From the NCBI GenBank assembly GCA_014650415.1, contig BMUX01000013.1, forward strand, positions 186,001 through 250,000: 64,000 nt of DNA, in the 5' to 3' direction. Every line of letters begins with the position of its first letter. Within the stretch, counting starts at the first letter, position 1. Position numbers and translations under genes: made by a program. Of this stretch, positions 25,344 through 34,155 are shown in pieces. The notes under the pieces were generated by a model. It saw nothing but the letters and a program-made list of their open reading frames with translations. It did not search any database and had not been told where the DNA came from. The stretch comes from Streptomyces spiroverticillatus. Lineage in GTDB: Bacteria; Actinomycetota; Actinomycetes; Streptomycetales; Streptomycetaceae.

Positions 25344-26507
25344 GTGCAGGAGAGCAGCCGTCAGAGGGGCCTGTTCCAGGTCTCGTCGGCCCGCCGCAGA
25401 CCCCCGGCCCGCACCAAGGCCCGCACCCAGGACAGCCGGGTGCACAACCGCTCGTACGTCCTGGCCACGCTCTACCGCGAGGGCGCCATGAGCCGCTCCG
25501 ACCTGGCCAGGGCCTCCGGTCTCACCGCCCCCACCGTCTCCGCGCTCGTCGCCGAACTCCAGGCGGACGGACTGGTCGTGGACATCGGACCCCGCAAGGA
25601 CGCCCGCCTGGGCAAGCCCGCCACGCTCGTGAGGATCGACGACGACGCGGTGGGTATCGTCGCCCTCGACCTCTCGCACAGCGACCGCTTCACCGGCGCC
25701 GTCCTCGATCTGCGCGGCGAGGTCGTCGTCCGGGCCGAGGTGCCGCTGGGCGGCGCGTTCGGTGCACAGGCGGCCGAAACCGTGCTCGAACTCGCCCAGC
25801 AGCTCGTGGAGTTGTCGCCGCGCCGGGTCCTCGGCATCGGTGTGGGCTCGCCCGGCATCATCGACGACACCGGAGTCGTACGGCATGCCGCGCACCTGGA
25901 GTGGGAGGACCTGCCCCTGGCCGAGCGGCTCGCCGCCACCACCGGCGTGCCCGCCTACGTCGGCAACGACGTCAACGTCGACGCCCTCGCCGTCCTGCAC
26001 TTCCGGCGCACCCAGGTGCAGAACCTCATGGTCGTCGCGACCGCGCACGGCGTCGGCGCGGGCCTGGTCGTCGGCGGCCGGCTGGTCGAGGGCGAGCAGT
26101 TCGCCGCCGGCGAGATCGGGCACGTCACCGTCGACGAGGACGGCGAGCCCTGCGTGTGCGGGCGGCGCGGCTGCCTCGATCAGCTCATCGACGCGACCCG
26201 TCTGCGGGCCCGCCTCGCCCGCGCGCCCGAGGCCGAACGCCCCGGCATCGCGTCGGCCGCCGGGCGCGCGCTCGGCACCGTACTCGCCCCGATCATCAGC
26301 GTCCTCAACCTCAACGAGGTCGTCCTCACCGGCCCCGCCGACCTCGTCGAGGGCCGCTTCCTGGATGCGGTCACCGCGACCGCCCGCGCCCGAACCCTCG
26401 CCCCCATCAGTGCGTCCTTGCAGGTCAGGGCGCTCGCGGGGGACGTCGATCTGACCCTGGTGGGCGCCTCCTGCCTCGTGCTCGCAGGCGAACTCGGGGT
26501 GCTCTGA
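25344..26507 (+). CDS. ROK-family transcriptional regulator
   Basis: The 387-residue protein joins an N-terminal winged helix (SRSDLARASGLTAPTVSALVAELQADGLV, residues about 48-77) to a ROK sugar-kinase-like domain: IVALDLSHSDRFTGAVLDL, GVGSPGIIDDTG, PAYVGNDVNVDALA, and the zinc motif CVCGRRGCLDQL near 270. ROK repressors respond to sugars or sugar phosphates. The GTG at 25344 is the first start in frame. The next gene downstream encodes a secreted lectin-like propeller and is the likely target; a palindrome upstream suggests autoregulation. The sugar is unknown. Confidence 0.9.
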   Translation: MQESSRQRGLFQVSSARRRPPARTKARTQDSRVHNRSYVLATLYREGAMSRSDLARASGLTAPTVSALVAELQADGLVVDIGPRKDARLGKPATLVRIDDDAVGIVALDLSHSDRFTGAVLDLRGEVVVRAEVPLGGAFGAQAAETVLELAQQLVELSPRRVLGIGVGSPGIIDDTGVVRHAAHLEWEDLPLAERLAATTGVPAYVGNDVNVDALAVLHFRRTQVQNLMVVATAHGVGAGLVVGGRLVEGEQFAAGEIGHVTVDEDGEPCVCGRRGCLDQLIDATRLRARLARAPEAERPGIASAAGRALGTVLAPIISVLNLNEVVLTGPADLVEGRFLDAVTATARARTLAPISASLQVRALAGDVDLTLVGASCLVLAGELGVL

Positions 26508-26581
26508 GCGGGCCCCGGCCCGTGCGCCTCCCCCGTACCGCATCGCACCTTCCGCCCCCCATCCCGTACCGGAGGATCCCC

Positions 26582-28822
26582 ATGCAGCGAAGGCCGCACA
26601 GGCAGCACAGACTGGCGAAGTGGAGCAGGGCGGGCCTCGCGCTGCCCATCACGCTCGCCGCCGCCCTCACCACGGGCGCGGCGTCCGGCGCCCCCGCGGC
26701 GCAGGCCCCCAAGGCCGCCGCGGGCACCGTCACCATCGGCGGCAAGTGCCTGGACGACGCCGACTTCGGCACCGGCAACGGCAACGTCATCCAGGTCTTC
26801 ACCTGCAACGGCGCCTCCGCCCAGAAGTGGACCTGGGAGAGCGACGGGCGCGTCACGGTCTACGGCAAGTGCCTTGACGTGACCGGCGGTTCGAACGCCG
26901 ACGGTGCGCTCGTACAGCTCTACTCCTGTACGTCGGGAGCGCGGCAGCAGAAGTTCAAGTTCCTGCCCGACGGCACGATATACAGCGCCAAGTCCGGCAA
27001 GTGCCTTGCCGTGCAAGGCGGTTCGGTCGTCAACAACGCGCGGATCGGGCTCGCCCCCTGCGACCCCGCCCAGCCCACCCAGAAGTGGAACGCGCCCACC
27101 GCGCCCGCACCGACGGCGTACAACCTCTCGGCCGGAGCGGCCGTCGAGTACCAGCGCCCCGACGACACCCCCGCCTCCGTCTACACGGACAAGAACGGCA
27201 AGTTCTACTACGGCCAGGCGCACGCCCTGTACGCGGCGAACGACCCGCGCAAGTGGAGCTTCTACTCCGGCAAGAACTTCGACGAGTCCGCCCTGGACCC
27301 GATCAGCTCCGCCGTGAACCCGGCCAATCCCCTCGACCGCAACGACGACACCACCTGGCGCTGCAACAACAGCCCCACCGGCAAGGAGTCCACCCCCACC
27401 CCGAAGCCCTCCGGCTACTCGCAGCCCAACTACTGCGACATCAGCGGCATCTGGGTCGACCCCGACTCCGGCGACTGGTACGGCCTGGTCCACAACGAGT
27501 TCACGCCCCGCCCCTTCGGCGACGGCATGCACTACGACGGCATCGACTACGCGGTCTCCAAGGACCAGGGCAAGACCTGGAACATCAAGGACCACGCGAT
27601 CACCTCGCCGTTCTCCACCAAGCGCGACGACACCGCGGGCTTCCCCAACGAGACGTACCACTACGGCGACGGCGACCAGCGCCTCTTCGTCGACAACGCC
27701 TCCGGCTACTTCTACGCCTTCTACGCCTCCCGCGTCCTGAACAAGTCCGGCGGCGGCGCCGTCTGGCTCCAGCACGTGGCCCGCGCACCGATCTCCCAGA
27801 AGATGGCCAAGTCCTCCTGGAAGAAGTGGTTCAACGGCGCCTGGCAGAGCCCCGGCACCGGCGGCCAGGAGTCCAACATCATCCCGTCCGAAGGCGTCGG
27901 CACCGGCTACACGGCCCCCGACGAGGACTACAAGCCCACCACCAAGGGCAAGGCCCGCGACCAGGTCAAGGCGGGCACCCTGCCCGACCACTCGCAGCTC
28001 GCGGTCATGAACGTCGCCTGGAACGCCTACCTCGGCAAGTACATCGGCACCCCGCAGAACAACATCGCGCAGGCCACCGACACCAAGACCCCGCTGCGCT
28101 TCTACGCCACCGACGACCTCGCCACCCAGAAGTGGACCGACATCGGAGCCGTCGACAGCCTGCCGAACGCGTCCTGGTACCGGTGGTTCCTCGATTCCAA
28201 GTCGCTGACCTCGTCAACGGTGCTGGGCAAGACGTTCCGCTCGTACTGCTCCTTCTACTGCTCGAAGTACGACGGCGAGTACGCGGACGTCACCATCGCC
28301 CCGAAGTCCGCCGCCGACCTGCCGCAGGCGCCGGTGAACGCGACCGGCTCGTACCGCATCGCCGCCGGCAACGGCCTCTCGCTCGCCCAGCGCGGGGGCG
28401 GGCTCGCCACGACCCCCGCGAACGGCGCGGCGGCCTCGCAGAAGTGGCGCTTCACCAGCACCGGTGACGGCTTCTGGACCATCGCCAACGCCGCCACCGG
28501 CCAGGTGCTCGGCGTCGACGGCAGCGGCGACGCGGGCCGTGCCTGGGGTGCGGCGGTGCGCGTCGGGACGAAGGGGGCAACCCCGGAGGTCGCCCAGCAG
28601 TGGTCCTTCCAGAAGGTCGTGCAGGCGGGCCCGGTCAGTGGGCCGTCCGTCGCCACCGGGGAGTACCGGCTGGTCAACCGGTACAGCGGCCTGACCCTCA
28701 GCCTCAACGGCAAGGGCAAGGACACCGCCGTCACGGCGCCGCAGCGCGGCTGGAACGCGACGGGTGAAGCGGTCGCGGGCGGCGGATCGGCGTCGGCGCA
28801 ACTGCTGACGTTCGGCCGCTGA
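26582..28822 (+). CDS. Secreted beta-propeller protein flanked by ricin-type lectin domains
   Basis: The 746-residue precursor has a signal peptide (SRAGLALPITLAAALTTGAASG), a ricin B-type trefoil at about 48-165 with repeated GKCLD/GKCLAV and Q-x-W-like motifs (SAQKWTWESDGRV, QPTQKWNAP), and a catalytic-sized region of about 400 residues with propeller features (SGIWVDPDSGDWYGLVHNEF, GIDYAVSKDQGKTWNIKD, YHYGDGDQRLFVDNASGYFY). A second ricin-like segment (SYRIAAGNGLSLAQRGGG, YRLVNRYSGLTLSLNGKG) ends the chain. The middle resembles sialidase or GH43-type propellers, but I cannot name its activity. GGAGG lies before the ATG. The ROK gene 74 bases upstream probably controls it. Confidence 0.82.
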   Translation: MQRRPHRQHRLAKWSRAGLALPITLAAALTTGAASGAPAAQAPKAAAGTVTIGGKCLDDADFGTGNGNVIQVFTCNGASAQKWTWESDGRVTVYGKCLDVTGGSNADGALVQLYSCTSGARQQKFKFLPDGTIYSAKSGKCLAVQGGSVVNNARIGLAPCDPAQPTQKWNAPTAPAPTAYNLSAGAAVEYQRPDDTPASVYTDKNGKFYYGQAHALYAANDPRKWSFYSGKNFDESALDPISSAVNPANPLDRNDDTTWRCNNSPTGKESTPTPKPSGYSQPNYCDISGIWVDPDSGDWYGLVHNEFTPRPFGDGMHYDGIDYAVSKDQGKTWNIKDHAITSPFSTKRDDTAGFPNETYHYGDGDQRLFVDNASGYFYAFYASRVLNKSGGGAVWLQHVARAPISQKMAKSSWKKWFNGAWQSPGTGGQESNIIPSEGVGTGYTAPDEDYKPTTKGKARDQVKAGTLPDHSQLAVMNVAWNAYLGKYIGTPQNNIAQATDTKTPLRFYATDDLATQKWTDIGAVDSLPNASWYRWFLDSKSLTSSTVLGKTFRSYCSFYCSKYDGEYADVTIAPKSAADLPQAPVNATGSYRIAAGNGLSLAQRGGGLATTPANGAAASQKWRFTSTGDGFWTIANAATGQVLGVDGSGDAGRAWGAAVRVGTKGATPEVAQQWSFQKVVQAGPVSGPSVATGEYRLVNRYSGLTLSLNGKGKDTAVTAPQRGWNATGEAVAGGGSASAQLLTFGR

Positions 28823-28826
28823 TGCC

Positions 28827-28865
28827 GGAAGCGGGCCCTCCCGTCCGACGGGAGGGCCCGCTTCC
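28827..28865. terminator. Strong bidirectional hairpin terminator
   Basis: GGAAGCGGGCCCTCCCGTC (28827-28845) and GACGGGAGGGCCCGCTTCC (28847-28865) are perfectly complementary, giving a stem of about 17 bp after allowing for a loop. It lies between the stops of convergent genes. Confidence 0.85.
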
Positions 28866-28873
28866 GCTGCCGG

Positions 28874-29680
28874 CTAGGCCAGCCCCAGCCAGACCCAGGC
28901 CGCCTCCGCCGTGAAGTCGGCCTGGCCGCCGGAGAAGAGCAGATCGGCGGTGGCGAAGGCGGGGTCGAGCGGGGCGGGCTGATCGTCACCGGGTGCGTCT
29001 TCCCGTACGGCATCGGGCGCTCGTACGGCATCGGGTGCGTCTGCTCGTACGACATCCGACGCTCGTACGGCATCGGGCGCGGGCCCCTCCGCGTACGGAA
29101 TCGCCGCGCACCGCATCCCCGCCGCCAGCGCCGCCGTCACCCCCGGGGCCGCGTCCTCGAACACCGCGCAGTAGCCGGGCTCGGCGCGCAGCCGCGCCGC
29201 TGCGGCCAGGAACACGTCCGGAGCGGGCTTGCCGTGCGGCACCTCCTCCGCCGACACCACCACCGCGCCCGCCGCCTCGCCCAGGTACGCGTCGAGCCCG
29301 GTGCCCTCCAGCACCGCCACGATCGCCTCCCGCGACGAACCCGACGCCACCGCCATCGGCACCCCCTCCGCGTGCAGCCGCTCGACCAGCTTGCGCATCT
29401 CGGGGAAGACCTCGGTCGAGGCGCGGGCCAGCTCCAGGTACAGCGCGTTGTACTCGCCCAGCAGCGCGTCGAGGCCGACGCCGATCCCGTACCGCTCCCG
29501 CAGGATGTCGAGGGTCTCGCGCGTCCCGATGCCGATGAACCGGGCGTTCTCCTCCCAGGTGAAGTCCGGCACGCCGTACCGCGCCAGGAGCCTGCGCCCC
29601 GTCTCGTAGTAGTTGGGCTCGCTGTCCACCAGAGTGCCGTCGAGATCGAAGATGACCGAAAGAGGCCGCGGAGTGCTCAT
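28874..29680 (-). CDS. HAD-superfamily phosphatase with a repeat insertion
   Basis: The 268-residue protein has motif I VIFDLDGTLVDSEPN, motif II AVASGSSREAI, the Lys in HGKPAPDVFLAAA and motif IV VFEDAAPGVTAALAAGM, with a helical cap between I and II. It belongs to the beta-phosphoglucomutase/sugar-phosphatase branch of HAD enzymes; the substrate is unknown. Between CAAIPYAEG and FATADLLFSG, where the family normally has a short link, about 40 residues of Ala/Asp/Val/Arg repeats are inserted. The ATG at 29680 is used because it begins STPRPLSVIFDLDG; six more codons are open upstream. Confidence 0.88.
   Translation of the reverse strand: MSTPRPLSVIFDLDGTLVDSEPNYYETGRRLLARYGVPDFTWEENARFIGIGTRETLDILRERYGIGVGLDALLGEYNALYLELARASTEVFPEMRKLVERLHAEGVPMAVASGSSREAIVAVLEGTGLDAYLGEAAGAVVVSAEEVPHGKPAPDVFLAAAARLRAEPGYCAVFEDAAPGVTAALAAGMRCAAIPYAEGPAPDAVRASDVVRADAPDAVRAPDAVREDAPGDDQPAPLDPAFATADLLFSGGQADFTAEAAWVWLGLA
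29004..29081. repeat. 18-bp direct repeats inside the HAD gene
   Basis: Units like CGTACGGCATCGGGCGCT begin at 29004, 29022, 29046 and 29064. Spacings are multiples of 6 and 18, so the reading frame is kept and each unit encodes a hexapeptide of the PDAVRA type. Confidence 0.75.
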
Positions 29681-29702
29681 GGGTCCAGCATGACCCAACG
29701 GA

Positions 29703-30221
29703 TCACCGCCCCTTCGCCGCCCTCCCGATCGCCTCCACCAGCGGCAGCAGCCGGTGCGGCACCCGCTCCCGCAACGCCACCTCCGTCCGCGTGCGCACCA
29801 CGCCCGGCACCTGGATCAGCCGCTGGATCACGTCCTCCAGATGCCCGGCGTCCCGTGCCACCACCCGTGTCATCAGGTCACCACCGCCGGTGATGGAAAA
29901 CGCCTCCACGATCTCCGGCACCCCGGCGAGCGCGTCCCCCACCTCGTCCAGATGCCCCTGCGTCACCTCGACGTGCACGAACGCCAGCACCGGATGCCCG
30001 AGTGCGGCGGGGGACAGGGTGGGACCGGTGCCGGTGATCACGCCCTCCCGCTCCAGCCGGTCCAGCCGGGCCTGGAGCGTGCCGCGCGCGATGCCCAGGA
30101 TGCGGGCGTACTCGCGCACGCTCGTGCGCGGCTGCTCGATCAGCAGCCGCAGAATGCGGGTGTCCAGCTCATCCACTGACAAGTCGCACCACCATGGTCC
30201 GTTGGCCTCCTCGTGGCTCAT
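29703..30221 (-). CDS. Lrp/AsnC-family transcriptional regulator
   Basis: The 172-residue protein has an AsnC-type helix-turn-helix (LDTRILRLLIEQPRTSVREYARILGIARGTLQARLDRLEREGVI) followed by a RAM ligand-binding domain (AFVHVEVTQGHLDEVGDALAG, AFSITGGGDLMTRVVARDAGHLEDVIQRL). Lrp proteins sense amino acids or similar effectors as octamers. It is divergent from the FUSC transporter at 30405, its likely target. The start is uncertain: the ATG at 30221 has a GGGAG too close to it, and a GTG at 30251 is also possible; family members start shortly before LDTRIL. Confidence 0.88.
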   Translation of the reverse strand: MSHEEANGPWWCDLSVDELDTRILRLLIEQPRTSVREYARILGIARGTLQARLDRLEREGVITGTGPTLSPAALGHPVLAFVHVEVTQGHLDEVGDALAGVPEIVEAFSITGGGDLMTRVVARDAGHLEDVIQRLIQVPGVVRTRTEVALRERVPHRLLPLVEAIGRAAKGR

Positions 30222-30404
30222 CGCTCCCTGCTGCGGCTGTACCAATGGCACAGCTCCCGCAGGGCGAGTTGAGCCACTGTCCCACTTAATGCTTTCCTCT
30301 GCCTACTGATGGCGCCGCGCAGCGCCCGGCCCGGCGACGCCGCCGGACCGGACCAGCGGCGCCTTTTCCATGTCCGAAACAGGTGTCCTCCAAGGAGTGC
30401 GGGA

Positions 30405-31913
30405 GTGTTGAAGCGGGTGTTCGTGGCGCCGGATCCCGGCCGGATGCGGCTGCGCAGCGGCCTGCGTGCCGTGCTGGGCATCGCCCTGGCCGTCGCCCTG
30501 TCGGGGCTGGTCGGCCACTCGCTGGTCGCGGCGATCACCGCCGGTCTGGCGGCGCTGCTGGCCCTCTTCACGGTCGCCGACGCCACGGTCGCCAAGCAGG
30601 CGGTCACCACCGCTCTCCTGCCGGTCGTCGGCTTCCCGGTGCTGGCCCTGGCGACGTCGCTGCACGACCACTCCTGGCTGCGCGACGGCGCCTTCCTAGC
30701 CGTGGTGTGCGCGGGGGTCTACGCGCGGCGCTGGGGGCCGCGGGGGCACGCGCTGGGGATCTTCGCGTTCATGACCTTCTTCATGACGCAGTTCCTGCAC
30801 GCCGTCCCCGCGCAGCTGCCGGAGCTGTACACCGCCATCGCGCTCGCGCTGCTGGCCTCCTCGACGGTCCGCTTCGGGTTCTGGTGCTACGAGAGGCGCG
30901 TGCCGCCCCCGGTGCTGCCGGTCCCGGTGCCAGGACGGCGGTTCGCCCGGGTGACCACCCGGCAGGCGATCCAGGCGACGGCGGCCTCGGCGTTCGCGCT
31001 CGCCATCGGGCAGGTGCTGTCCGAGGACCGCTGGTACTGGGCGGTGGGCACGGTGTGGTGGATCTTCGTGAACACCACCTCGCGCGGCGAGACCCTGGTG
31101 CGCGGCTTCCGCCGGGTGGCGGGCACCCTCACGGGCATCGTGATCGGCCTGGTCGTCGCCGTCGAACTCGACGGCGCCCCCGTCCCGACCGCGATCCTGG
31201 TCGCGGTCTGCGTCTTCGGGATCTTCTACACGGCCGCCGTCTCGTACACCTGGATGATGCTGGCCGTGACCGTGATGGCCGGGCTGCTGTACGGGCTGCT
31301 CGGCGTCCTGGACCACGACCTGCTGGTCCTGCGGCTCGCCGAGACCGGTGTCGGGGCGGCGGGCGTGGCCCTGGCGGTCCTGCTGGTCCTGCCCGTCACC
31401 ACCCACGCGACCACCAACGACTGGATCCACCGCGCCGCGCAGTGCGTGCACCGCTGCACCTCCGCGGCGGCCGACCGGCTCGCCGGGAAGCCCGACGCGG
31501 ACCCCGCCGCGAGCGTGGCCGAACTGGAGCTCCTGCTGGGCCGCGTACGCCTCTCCCTCGCCCCGCTGGTCCACCCCCTGAACCCGCTGCGCGAGCGCAA
31601 GGGCCGGGCGCGCCAGGTGCTGGCCCTGCTCGACGACTGCGCCCGCGAGGTGCGCGGGCTCGCCCGCATCGCCGCCGACGCGGAGGCCTCCCACGACGAC
31701 CGTCTGACGGCCGCGTGCTGGCGGGTGGAGAAGGCCGTGGAGGCGCTGACGACCCCCGGGAACGCCGTCGCGGGAACCCACACCGCCCCCGGCGAGGAGC
31801 ACGCCACCGACCTGACGGCCCTCGTGCACCTGCACGCCATCGAGAGCGCGCTGGCGCAGTTGGCGGTGCCCCTGAGCGGGAAGGTGCGCCCCTCCTCGGT
31901 GGCGGACTGCTGA
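30405..31913 (+). CDS. FUSC/aromatic-acid-exporter-like membrane protein
   Basis: The 502-residue protein has two blocks of hydrophobic helices: residues about 15-160 (LRAVLGIALAVALSGLVGHSL, FLAVVCAGVYARRWGPRGHALGIFAFMTFFM) and 180-340 (YWAVGTVWWIFVNTTSRGETLVRGFRRVAGTLTG), the second being the FUSC-like core, followed by a soluble helical tail. Relatives export aromatic acids such as p-hydroxybenzoate. The start is GTG at 30405, nine bases after AAGGAG. The divergent Lrp gene probably regulates it. The stretch 30222-30404 holds the shared promoters but no clear palindrome. Confidence 0.82.
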   Translation: MLKRVFVAPDPGRMRLRSGLRAVLGIALAVALSGLVGHSLVAAITAGLAALLALFTVADATVAKQAVTTALLPVVGFPVLALATSLHDHSWLRDGAFLAVVCAGVYARRWGPRGHALGIFAFMTFFMTQFLHAVPAQLPELYTAIALALLASSTVRFGFWCYERRVPPPVLPVPVPGRRFARVTTRQAIQATAASAFALAIGQVLSEDRWYWAVGTVWWIFVNTTSRGETLVRGFRRVAGTLTGIVIGLVVAVELDGAPVPTAILVAVCVFGIFYTAAVSYTWMMLAVTVMAGLLYGLLGVLDHDLLVLRLAETGVGAAGVALAVLLVLPVTTHATTNDWIHRAAQCVHRCTSAAADRLAGKPDADPAASVAELELLLGRVRLSLAPLVHPLNPLRERKGRARQVLALLDDCAREVRGLARIAADAEASHDDRLTAACWRVEKAVEALTTPGNAVAGTHTAPGEEHATDLTALVHLHAIESALAQLAVPLSGKVRPSSVADC

Positions 31914-31967
31914 TTCTGATCCGTACGTACGGCGTTCTGATGCGTACGTACGGGTACGGTGTCCCGC

Positions 31968-32065
31968 TCAGCGCAGCGGGGTGCCGTCCTCCCGGAGCTG
32001 CATCTGCGGCCTGCCCGTCACCAGGAGCCAGGCCGGCAGCGACGCCACGCACATCAGCGCCAGGA
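31968..32065 (-). pseudogene. 3' remnant of a membrane-protein gene
   Basis: On the minus strand, about 32 codons read AILALMCVASLPAWLLVTGR and then PQMQLREDGTPLR and TGA. The codons carry G or C at nearly every third position, and the peptide is one membrane helix plus a polar tail, like the end of a transporter. No start or body precedes it. It stops being coding-like near 32065, where an opposite-strand fragment begins. Confidence 0.5.
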
Positions 32066-32184
32066 TCGCGGGCGACGACACGTCCGTCGTGGGGCAGTTG
32101 GCGCAGCTCGGCCGGCTTGCGCAGCAGGGGCTGATCACGCCGGAGGAGTTCGCCGCGGCGAAGGCCAAACTGCTCGGCACGTGA
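32066..32184 (+). pseudogene. 3' remnant encoding a SHOCT domain
   Basis: VGQLAQLGRLAQQGLITPEE, FAAAKAKLLGT and TGA match the C-terminal SHOCT motif found at the ends of many small actinobacterial membrane or secreted proteins. The preceding sequence in frame (from the ATG at 31981) does not look like a natural N-terminus and lies antisense to the minus-strand remnant. This is probably the tail of a deleted gene. If translated from 31981 it would be 67 residues. Confidence 0.55.
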
Positions 32185-32199
32185 AGTCCCTTGCACCCC

Positions 32200-32235
32200 T
32201 TCAGGGGCGCGCGCCATCCGCGTCGCGCCCCTGAA
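32200..32235 (+). terminator. Hairpin, terminator-like and related to the long repeats
   Basis: TTCAGGGGCGCG (32200-32211) and CGCGCCCCTGAA (32224-32235) form a 12-bp stem with a 12-base loop, 16 bases after the SHOCT stop. Its arms resemble the GCGCCCCTGAAGGGGC element in the repeats at 19703 and 61312. Confidence 0.6.
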
Positions 32236-32369
32236 CGCTTCCCCGCGCTCCCCGTCGTCCGACGCGTATCCGGATGATCCGCCCTCAGCGGGGGTAAACC
32301 CGGCGGCATCATGCGGGAGGAACGGCCCGGAGAGGCGAACAGATCGCATGTGCCGGGCGTGAATCGTCG

Positions 32370-34079
32370 ATGCCCGGGGATGCGAGCAGGATGCGCAACG
32401 ATCTTCAGCGAGCCGTGGACCGGATGTCCGGCCGAACACCGGCGGACCACGCCGTGGAAGCGATGGATACCGGGGAAGCACCCGAAACCACCCCCGGGCC
32501 GCCCCGCACTACGACCCCACCGGCGCCCGGACTCGCCCCTCGCCCGGCCGTCGGTCCGGGACTCGCCGCCGACCCGGCGGACGGGTCCGGTTCCACCCCG
32601 CCGGACGGGTCCGGTTCCGCCGCCGGCCCGGGACGCGCCGCCGACCCGGCTGCCGGAATCCCCCGGCAGAATCGCGGTCCGGTCCCCGCGCAGCTTCTCC
32701 TGGACGCTCCGTACGCTGCTCAGCGCCGCGTTCCGGTCCCGGTGACCCCGCTCCACGCGGCCAAGCTCCCCGGTGCACCGGGCCCCGCCCCGGCGGAGCC
32801 CCACCCGGCACCGGCTTCCCCCGCCCCCGAACGCCACGACCGGGGCTGGAGCCTCTCCGAGGGCGCCCGCACGGGGGCCGCCCAGTGCCCCGTCGCCCAC
32901 GGCGGACTGCTGCCCGTGCCGGAGCGGAGTGCCGCCGCGCAGCCCGAGAACCGGGCCTACGCCCTCGACCTCGACACCCTGCACCGCCTCGCCGACGACT
33001 TCGTGCGGCTGCACCACCGCGAGGCCCCCGCCCACGGCGACCCCGGGCCGCGCCTCGACGCCGTGCACGCGGAGATCGACGCCACCGGAACGTACCGGCA
33101 CACCCCCGGCGAACTCGCCTTCGGCGCCCGCGTCGCCTGGCGCAACAGCAACCGCTGCATCGGCCGCCTCTACTGGAACTCCCTGCGCGTCCGCGACCGC
33201 CGCCACATCAGCGACGCCGACACCGTCGCCAGGGAGTGCGTCGAGCACCTGAGGGAAGCGGGCAACGGGGGACGGATACGACCCCTGATCACCGTCTTCG
33301 CCCCCGACACCCCCGCCCGCCCGGGACCGCGGGTCTGGAACGAGCAGCTCATCCGGTACGCGGGCTACACCGCCGCCGCCGGCGAGATCGTCGGCGACCC
33401 GCGCAACACCGGCCTCACCGAACTCGCCATGCGGCTGGGCTGGCGCGGCGGACCCGGCACCCCCTTCGACGTACTGCCCCTGATCGTGCAGGGGAGCGAC
33501 GACAAGCCGCAGTGGTACGAGCTCCCCCAGGACGCCGTGCTCGAAGTGCCGCTCCAGCACCCCGAGGACACCTGGGCGCAGGAGTGGGGGCTGCGCTGGC
33601 ACGCCGTACCCGCGATCTCCCACATGTGCCTGGAGATCGGCGGGATCTGCTACCCCTGCGCCCCCTTCAACGGCTGGTACATGGGCACCGAGATCGGTGC
33701 GCGCGACCTCGCGGACGCCGACAGGTACAACCTGCTGCCGCCGCTCGCCGAACGCCTCGGGCTCGACGTCACCAGCGACCGCTCGCTGTGGAAGGACCGG
33801 GCCCTGGTGGAGCTCAACCGGGCCGTCCTGCACTCCTTCGACCGCGCGGGCATCACCATCACCGACCACCACACCGAGTCGGAACGTTTCCTCACCCACC
33901 TCGACCGCGAGGAGGGCAAGGGCCGCCAGGTCGGTGCCGACTGGTCGTGGATCGTGCCGCCGATGTCGAGCGCGGCGACGGGCGTCTTCCACCGGACGTA
34001 CGACAACACCGAACTGTCGCCGCTGTTCACGCACCACGACGACGCACTCGTCCGGGCACGGGGCGAGGCCGGACTCTAG
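32370..34079 (+). CDS. nos: Nitric oxide synthase, oxygenase domain only
   Basis: From about residue 197 the 569-residue frame is a bacterial NOS oxygenase: VAWRNSNRCIGRLYWNSL with the haem-ligating Cys near 263, LIRYAGY, FDVLPLIVQG, WYELPQDAVLEVPLQHP, the Arg-binding WHAVPAISHMCLEIGGICYPCAPFNGWYMGTEIGARDL, and DHHTESERF through DWSWIVPPMSSAATGVFH. It converts L-arginine to NO and citrulline using an unlinked reductase and a pterin. The first 190 residues are low-complexity Pro/Ala/Gly without homologues I know. No good ribosome site marks 32370; starts at 32391, 32463 or GTG 32742 are possible. No nitrating P450 is nearby. Confidence 0.9.
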   Translation: MPGDASRMRNDLQRAVDRMSGRTPADHAVEAMDTGEAPETTPGPPRTTTPPAPGLAPRPAVGPGLAADPADGSGSTPPDGSGSAAGPGRAADPAAGIPRQNRGPVPAQLLLDAPYAAQRRVPVPVTPLHAAKLPGAPGPAPAEPHPAPASPAPERHDRGWSLSEGARTGAAQCPVAHGGLLPVPERSAAAQPENRAYALDLDTLHRLADDFVRLHHREAPAHGDPGPRLDAVHAEIDATGTYRHTPGELAFGARVAWRNSNRCIGRLYWNSLRVRDRRHISDADTVARECVEHLREAGNGGRIRPLITVFAPDTPARPGPRVWNEQLIRYAGYTAAAGEIVGDPRNTGLTELAMRLGWRGGPGTPFDVLPLIVQGSDDKPQWYELPQDAVLEVPLQHPEDTWAQEWGLRWHAVPAISHMCLEIGGICYPCAPFNGWYMGTEIGARDLADADRYNLLPPLAERLGLDVTSDRSLWKDRALVELNRAVLHSFDRAGITITDHHTESERFLTHLDREEGKGRQVGADWSWIVPPMSSAATGVFHRTYDNTELSPLFTHHDDALVRARGEAGL

Positions 34080-34155
34080 ACAGCGGCACCGGTTGGTCTA
34101 GACCGCCCTGCTACCGTCGCCCCACGCACACGAACTCGCGGAAAGGGGCTGCACG

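Noticed and set aside
28255..29073. Minus-strand frame with repeated PYERPMPYG motifs
   Set aside because: It is antisense to the ricin-propeller gene and out of frame with HAD; the repeats come from the 18-bp DNA units at 29004-29081.
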